Positions 59,157 to 64,000 of a DNA stretch of 64,000 nucleotides are shown piece by piece. Every line of letters starts with the position of its first letter. Position 1 is the first letter of the stretch. The stretch comes from Phaeosaccion multiseriatum (taxonomy: Eukaryota > Ochrophyta, other classes). The stretch lies in NCBI GenBank assembly GCA_965112735.1, contig OZ218963.1, forward strand, positions 558,001-622,000, in the 5' to 3' direction. Below the pieces are notes generated by a model, which was not told the DNA's origin, searched no databases, and saw only the letters and a program-made list of their open reading frames with translations. The translations under genes were made by a program, and so were the position numbers.

Positions 59157-59703
59157 CAACGGTCCAGATAAAGGGAAGGGAGTCAGCAGAGGCTTGAGGT
59201 ATCAGGCGGAAGAGCAGCGGTCGTCAGCAGGGGAGTGCAAGCTTGCCCTCGAATCACAGTCAGTCAGTCCATTTGTTTGTGCAGAGTGAGTGACAGGCGG
59301 CGGTTGGGATGGGCCTTGAGCTCTCTTGTACTGCAGACAAGTAGAGGCAGAGGGACAAGAGAAGGGGGGCCCTCACCTGCAGGTAGCAGCAGCACAGTGC
59401 GAAGAGGTAGCGATTCTCCGGGCTGCGCGTCCCCTTGAGGACGTGATAGACGGCGTTCACTTCGCCTTGCCGGAGATAGCAGGTGGCGAGCAGATGCAGG
59501 TCCTCTTCGGTCTGAGAGGAGGCATACAGCCGCTCGGCGAGAAATGTGGCGTTGCCGTGGGCAAAGGCGCTGAGGTAGTACGACACGAGCGAGCGCAGGC
59601 GGTCCTGCATAGCCAGTACCCCTCCTTCTCCTCCTCCCGCCCCTCCTCCGCTCTCAACGTTGGCGTTGGCATCGCCTCCTTTTCCGCCAGTATTCATCAC
59701 CAT
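52178..59703 (-). CDS. CDC27: CDC27/APC3, TPR subunit of the anaphase-promoting complex
   Basis: TPR scaffold of the APC/C ubiquitin ligase; it binds the C-termini of the coactivators CDC20 and CDH1 and of APC10 in the cell cycle. Exons in transcript order: 59703-59377, 58977-58672, 58336-56668, 56036-55632, 55458-55028, 54657-54559, 54183-54086, 53880-53640, 53444-53344, 53097-52996, 52772-52652, 52285-52178; all phases agree, 1,335 residues against about 820 in humans. The N-terminal TPR dimerisation part shows ATFLAERLYASSQTEEDLHL and LLATCYLRQG. Central exons 3-5 are disordered Gly/Ser/Pro-, Gln- and Glu-rich and explain the extra length. The C-terminal TPR superhelix is highly conserved: VGNCFSLQKEHSTAIKFFNR, GHEYISNEDFDKAIACF, RHYNAWYGLGSIYFRQER and LNKAWALSPTNPTVHYEKAK. 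The 3' end has a broken duplicate at 47.1 kb. The donor after 54559 is an unusual GTCTGT. Confidence 0.95.
52286..52651 (-). other. CDC27 last intron, GGGGTTAATG repeats
   Basis: On the + strand this holds short repeats of GGGGTTAATGGGGGTCCAAT (52340-52440) and ordinary sequence. No motif copy is seen. Confidence 0.6.
54184..54558 (-). repeat. CDC27 intron, (GAA)n/(GAG)n
   Basis: On the + strand 54308-54397 is about 30 GAA units followed by GAG/GGA repeats to 54530. On the transcript strand this is a pyrimidine tract. Confidence 0.9.
54658..55027 (-). repeat. CDC27 intron with (CACT)n and a dispersed motif copy
   Basis: On the transcript strand the donor merges into GAGT repeats (55027-54870), then GTTGGTGATACAG (54859-54847) and GGGA repeats (54846-54812). 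The order donor, motif, GGGA matches other introns, though the motif is about 170 bases in. Confidence 0.8.
56037..56667 (-). repeat. CDC27 intron with (CACT)n and second-motif copies
   Basis: On the + strand 56070-56190 has four GGCAGTGGATGGAGGGGGGA units, 56252-56264 is GTGTATCACCAAC, and 56458-56665 is (CACT)n reaching the donor. The second-motif units lie just upstream of the transcript-strand acceptor, in the orientation seen at other acceptors. Confidence 0.85.
58337..58671 (-). repeat. CDC27 intron, GAGA and CCCT repeats
   Basis: On the + strand a GAGAGGGA-rich stretch (58350-58555) is followed by CCTTCCTCCC repeats (58595-58640). Confidence 0.85.
58978..59376 (-). repeat. CDC27 first intron, (TA)n and (CAG)n
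   Basis: On the + strand a CACA(TA)nTGTGTG block (59000-59060) and about 12 CAG units (59115-59155) lie in otherwise ordinary sequence. Confidence 0.85.
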
Positions 59704-60516
59704 CTTCAGCCCCCCTTCTCCTGCTGCTGCTGCTGCTCATGCAGATACACTGCCGTGATACTGCCGTGGATGAGAGAGGCAAGGGCGTGAGCTTCACCCC
59801 CCTGGTGTGGCTGCGGGCTGGTTCGGTATACCGTATGTAGCCAGCTGTGATTTTTTTTAATTTTTAATTTTTTTTTGTCTCCCCCCCCATTGTTTTGCCC
59901 ATTGTCCCATTGTACCTTCTGAGCCTCCAGACTGGCTGGCTGCTGGGCCCTCTTTGTAGCTAGACCTTCCTCGTAGTTAGACCTTCCTTTGGAGTTAGAC
60001 CTTCATGAATGAGCTATCACTTCGCCTGAAGGTAGCCTTAGCTTACATGGGCCGGCCCCATGAAGGAGTTGTACTACGAAACTGAAACAACTTGACGTAA
60101 CATTACGTAATATTTTTGCCATAAGTGCTCGGCGCTTCCGGCGTGTGCTCCCTTCGCTCTCCTACTCGCTTGACGCTCATGTAAACTTACACCTCCCCTT
60201 GGGCTCCATCACCTCTACATACGCACGCACACACACACACACACACACCACTTGCTGCCGAGCATTGCGGCCCACCCTCCACCCCGTTAACCCGATCTAA
60301 AAATTCCCGTTGAAAAAGAAGGGAGGATTACTAAGGATTTCCCTTCCTGTCTACCCACCTACCCCGCCTCTCTCTCGCCCTCTCCCTCTCCCTCTCATCT
60401 CCCTCCAGGCAGCCAGGCAAGGCAAGTAGCAGGCCTTCCTTCCTTCCTGGCCCTTGGCCATCCCCATCCATCCATGCCCACAAGCCTCTATCTGGGCCCC
60501 ACCCATATGCCTTTAT
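59704..60516. promoter_or_regulatory. Spacer between CDC27 start and ATP synthase alpha stop
   Basis: Both genes read leftward. The spacer holds the CDC27 promoter and the ATP synthase 3' UTR. It contains a CAGCAGCAG run (59719-59737), a T-rich stretch (59851-59877), AGTTAGACCTTC repeats (59960-60010) and CA repeats (60225-60250). No gene is seen. Confidence 0.5.
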
Positions 60517-63500
60517 CTAGGAGGTGAAGGAGGTGGTGAACTCGTCGCACACCTTGGACAAGTGCTTCTCCATGGCATCTGTGAGGGTGTAGTTGTCAGC
60601 GATGAGCTGGTCAAGGACGTCCGCCTTGTGGTTGCTCTTGACGTGCGCTAGCCAGGCAGCCTCGTAGGCCACCACCTGACATGTGTGAGCGACACATACA
60701 CAGCACGGGACAGAAGACATTGCATCAACAAGAGTGGGACATAAAAAGAAGGTGAGTGAGTTGGTGATACAGAGGGAGATGGAAGGGAGGGGGGAGACAG
60801 TTGGTGGTAAATCGTGATACAAGAAACTGTCGCCTGCGAGAGAGAGAGAGATTAAAGAGAGAGGGGAAGACAGGGAGCGCGATAGAGAAGAGAGAAAGAG
60901 AACAGAGGAGGAGGGCGAGACAGAGGGGGAGCTCGACACAGCACCACACAACAGCGTCACGCACCTGGTCAACGGGCACGCGGTCAATGAATCCGCGCAC
61001 TCCGGCGAAGAGAATGGCCACCTGGTCCTCGACCTCCATGGGGCAGTACTGCGGCAACGAGGAGAAGGAGGAGGAAGAGGAGGAGGAGGGCAGGAGAAGG
61101 AGGGTGAGGAGGGTGAGGACATAAGTAGCTAAAGCCCCCTTGCCGTGGGGAAACCGAACCAAACAAAAACACCGAAATACAATGGACAGCCCCATCCACT
61201 GACATATGTATGGGTATTCGGAAGGAAGGAACCGGAACTACCTACTCGACACCCGGCATGAAACAGGCCGGGCCAGGCAGCATGGTCTGCCCCCCTCCCC
61301 TCTCTCTGTATCACCAACTCTCTCACCTGGTCCTGCTTGAGCAACTCGTAGAGTCGCACTCCACGGTTGAGCTGCTGCTGCGTGGCAGCGTCGAGGTCGG
61401 AGCCAAACTTGGCGAAGGCTGCCACCTCACGGTACTGGGCAAGCTCCAGCTTCATGGTACCAGCCACCTGAGGGGCAGGGTGGGTGGGTGGGTGGGTGGG
61501 TGGGAGAGAGGGAGGGAGCGAGTGAGTGAGTCAGGGAGTGATTGACGAGTTGAGTGACGGAGGCAGTGATGGAAGGAGAGAGATGGAGAGAGCGAGTGAA
61601 AGCGTAAGCCCGTCACATGCGGGTGTGTGTGTGTGTGCGAGTGTATGTGTGTGTGTGTGTATCACCAACCCACCCACCTGCTTCATGCACTTTCGCTGGG
61701 CGGCGGATCCCACACGGGACACCGAGAGTCCCACGGAGATGGCGGGGCGCTGTCCCTGGTAGAACAGCTCGGACTCCAGGAAGATCTGAAGAGGGACAGA
61801 GAGAGGAGAGAGCAGAGGGAGAGAGAGAGAGATTAGAGGTGTACGGGGTGGAAAATAGAGAAGATGGAGGACAGCGAGATTGACAGAGAGCGAAAGAGAG
61901 GGAGAAACACGGCGACACACTCTCTGTCCGTCTGTGATAAGAGACGACGATGGACACGGCAACACACAAAAGACAGACGCACGCACGCACGCACATACAC
62001 CCACGCACCTGTCCGTCCGTGATGGAAATCACGTTGGTGGGGATGTAGGCGGACACATCTCCTGCCTGCGTCTCAATGATGGGCAGGGCGGTGAGAGAGC
62101 CGTTACCAGCCATCTCTCCCATCTTGGCCGCTCGCTCCAGGAGGCGAGAGTGCAGGTAGAACACGTCACCGGGGTAGGCCTAAGGGGAGTAACAGGAGCA
62201 AGTCAGGTGCGTGGGTGGGTGGGTGGTTGGTTGGTTGGTTGGGGAGTAAGAGAAGCAAGTCAGGGGGATGGGTGGGTGCGGGTGTGGATAGAGGTAAAGG
62301 GGGTGGGTGGGGGGTGGGGGGGGGGTGGAAGAGAAAGCAAGCGCAAAGAAGGAAACCGTTTTTAAAACCGTTTCTTTTTGCATTGGCACGCACCTCACGT
62401 CCGGGGGGGCGACGCAGCAGCAGAGACATCTGACGGTAGGCAACGGCCTGCTTGGAGCTGAGGAGGGAATATATACATATACAAATAATAATAATAATAA
62501 TAATATATGTATGTATGAGGGGAAGGGAGGGAGGGAGGGACGGGTCAGTAATTCATGCAGCTGTATCTGAGCTGCTCTGAGATGGAACACACACACACAC
62601 ACACACACCAACGAAATATTATCCAATTCCCGAAAACGATCCAACATATCCAATCACCCACGAAAATTAATGCAAAATATCCGATTACCCAAGAACTACA
62701 ACTACAAAAGTATCCAATTCAAAGCCAAATCCAAACTGCCATGACTCACAGATCGTCGTAGAAGATGACGGCATGCTGTCCGTTGTCTCGGAAGTACTCT
62801 CCGATGGCGGCGCCGGTGTACGGGGCGAGGAACTGCAGAGGGGCCGCATCAGAGGCGGTGGCCGCAACGATGCACGTGTGGCCCATGGCATCGGCCTTGT
62901 CCAGAGCTCCAACCAGTTGGGCGATGGTGGAGCGCTGGTGAGTGAGGTGAGGTAAGGTGAGGAGAGAGACCGAACGGGGGGTGAAGGGGTGAAGTGAGTG
63001 ATCCAACAAGTTAAGCGATGGTGGAGCGCTGGTGAGGTGAGGTGAGGTAAGATGAGGAAAGAGAAAGAGATAAAAAGGGAAAAGGGGTGAAGGTTGAGTG
63101 TTGTAAGGGGGGGGGTACATGCAGTCAGGGCATTCGCTGTTTGTTTGGGAACCAAACTCAGTCCCAAAGTTGTACACCGTCGGTTCATTGTTTCGTCAAC
63201 AAGGTAGGACTGTGGCACGCACACTCACGGCACACTCTCTCTCCCTCACACACACACACACAGGGTCCCTCACCTTCTGTCCGACTCCGACGTAGACGCA
63301 CTTGAGCATGTCATCCCCCTTGGTCTTCTGGTTGATGATGGTGTCGAGGCAAATGGCAGTCTGCAAGCGGAGGGGCGATAAGGGGGCGCAAAAGCAACAT
63401 CAGCAAAAATAAAGAAATAAATATTAAATAAATAAATACAACAACGATTTTATCATGTTCTGCACACTTGTTGTACCCACAGGAAAAGAAAAAGCAGAGC

Positions 63501-63888
63501 AGAAGCGCACAACCGAAGGGCCATCACGGCACAAGAACAACTACACTACACTACACCACACACGCCAACTTAAAACTGACCCTCTCTCTCATTATCCGTA
63601 ATACTTGCCCTCGACACACGCACGCACACACGCGCACACACAGAGGCACACCACGAGAGTCTTCAGTTGATTCCTATAAGTGAAAGGAAAGAAAAGGAAA
63701 CTCCCTTCCCTCCCCCTCCTCCTCCTCCTCCTCCTCCTCCTCCTGTTGCTTACCTTGCCCGTCTGCCTGTCGCCAATGACAAGCTCTCGCTGTCCTCGTC
63801 CAATGGGGATGAGAGCGTCGACAGCCTTGAGTCCGGTCTGCACGGGCTCGTGCACCGAGCGGCGGGGGATGATACCGGGGGCCTTCAC
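60517..63888 (-). CDS. ATP5F1A: Mitochondrial ATP synthase F1 subunit alpha, 5' part outside window
   Basis: Non-catalytic nucleotide-binding subunit of the F1 hexamer. Exons in transcript order within the window: 63888-63754, 63360-63274, 62934-62750, 62457-62394, 62179-62009, 61785-61678, 61467-61327, 61048-60965, 60675-60517; phases agree, 344 codons, the C-terminal two thirds. The Walker A loop GDRQTGKT is split by an intron after its Lys. Other landmarks are [53 protein letters not shown], the [13 protein letters not shown] arginine-finger region and [20 protein letters not shown]. These match mitochondrial alpha closely. The final 50 residues are more divergent than usual. Every intron is under 400 bases, and four of the eight, plus the incoming one, carry motif copies or a duplicated junction. 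Confidence 0.97.
60760..60772 (-). repeat. Dispersed motif copy in ATP synthase last intron
   Basis: Reads CTGTATCACCAAC on the transcript strand, about 85 bases before the acceptor at 60676, in the acceptor-side orientation. A degenerate copy with GTTGGTGGTAAATC is at 60800. Confidence 0.8.
61306..61318 (-). repeat. Dispersed motif copy 8 bases after a donor
   Basis: On the transcript strand the intron opens GTGAGAGA and then GTTGGTGATACAG, followed by GAGAGGGG. Donor-side orientation. Confidence 0.9.
61657..61669 (-). repeat. Dispersed motif copy 8 bases after a donor
   Basis: On the transcript strand the intron opens GTGGGTGG and then GTTGGTGATACAC, leading into a CA repeat. Donor-side orientation at the same distance as in the neighbouring intron. 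Confidence 0.9.
63014..63034 (-). repeat. Decoy copy of an ATP synthase splice junction
   Basis: GCGATGGTGGAGCGCTGGTG, the start of the exon at 62934 with its acceptor, is repeated about 95 bases upstream in the intron, together with the following GAGGTGAGGT. Only the copy at 62921-62940 continues as coding sequence. Confidence 0.8.
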
Positions 63889-63890
63889 CT

Positions 63891-63903
63891 GTTGGTGATA
63901 CAG
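63891..63903 (-). repeat. Dispersed motif copy forming a 3' splice site
   Basis: On the transcript strand CCCTCCCTCTGTATCACCAA runs on as CAG and ends exactly at the exon starting 63888. The motif supplies the last bases of the intron, with its terminal C plus AG as the acceptor, and the flanking CCCT repeats supply the pyrimidine tract. Confidence 0.92.
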
Positions 63904-64000
63904 AGGGAGGGAGGGAGGGAGTGAAGGGAAGGGAGAGAGGGACGGAATGAGGGAGTGAGGGGGGAGGGGAGGGAGGGAGGGAGGGAGGGAGGGAAGGAGA
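63904..64000 (-). repeat. (GGGA)n at window edge
   Basis: GGGA repeats on the + strand, the polypyrimidine tract of the incoming ATP synthase intron on the transcript strand. The rest of that intron is outside the window. Confidence 0.9.

Overview
This 64 kb window is nuclear DNA from a eukaryote with intron-rich genes. Exons are short and use GT-AG borders, with one GC-AG exception. Introns are packed with simple repeats such as (CTC)n, (GGGA)n, (CACT)n, (GATA)n, (CA)n and (CCCTCA)n. The gene set is that of a free-living, flagellum-forming protist with mitochondria: an axonemal dynein intermediate chain, ER HSP90, APC/C subunit 3, mitochondrial ATP synthase alpha and cardiolipin synthase. 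Cysteine-rich secreted proteins and the overall style would fit a stramenopile or similar alga. That placement is inference; nothing here fixes the species.

Layout. 1-8173 (+): 3' two thirds of the ER chaperone GRP94, 16 exons in view. 8818-11687 (-): SARNP/Tho1-like mRNA-export factor. 11938-17211 (+): very-long-chain 3-ketoacyl-CoA reductase, sharing a 250 bp divergent promoter region with SARNP. 18166-23661 (-): an acidic, low-complexity protein with an unrecognised ordered C-terminus. 24476-31601 (+): DNAI4/WDR78-type dynein intermediate chain. 32116-37729 (+): cardiolipin synthase with unusual extensions. 38132-41310 (+): secreted protein of repeated Cys-rich modules on phase-1 exons, with an apparent frameshift. 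42002-46875 (+): a 1,532-residue helical-repeat/coiled-coil protein of unknown function. 47643-50074 (+): a secreted protein. 52178-59703 (-): CDC27/APC3, complete in 12 exons. 60517 to beyond 64000 (-): ATP synthase alpha. I traced exon borders by hand and checked that codon phase carries across every junction; conserved family sequence guided them where a family was recognised.

The most interesting signal is not a gene. A 13-base motif, GTTGGTGATACAG, occurs roughly forty times (exact and near copies). In introns it usually lies just after the 5' splice site in this orientation, or just before the 3' splice site as its reverse complement CTGTATCACCAAC, commonly flanked by GGGA or CCCT tracts. 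At least two introns carry it at both ends as an inverted repeat. A second motif, GATGGCAGTGGATGG, behaves the same way. This looks like introner-type, intron-generating mobile elements with terminal inverted repeats. Copies also sit inside coding sequence, giving recurring VGDT, VSPT and LVIQ peptides. Also notable is a broken segmental duplication linking 42-47.2 kb with 50.5-52.2 kb.
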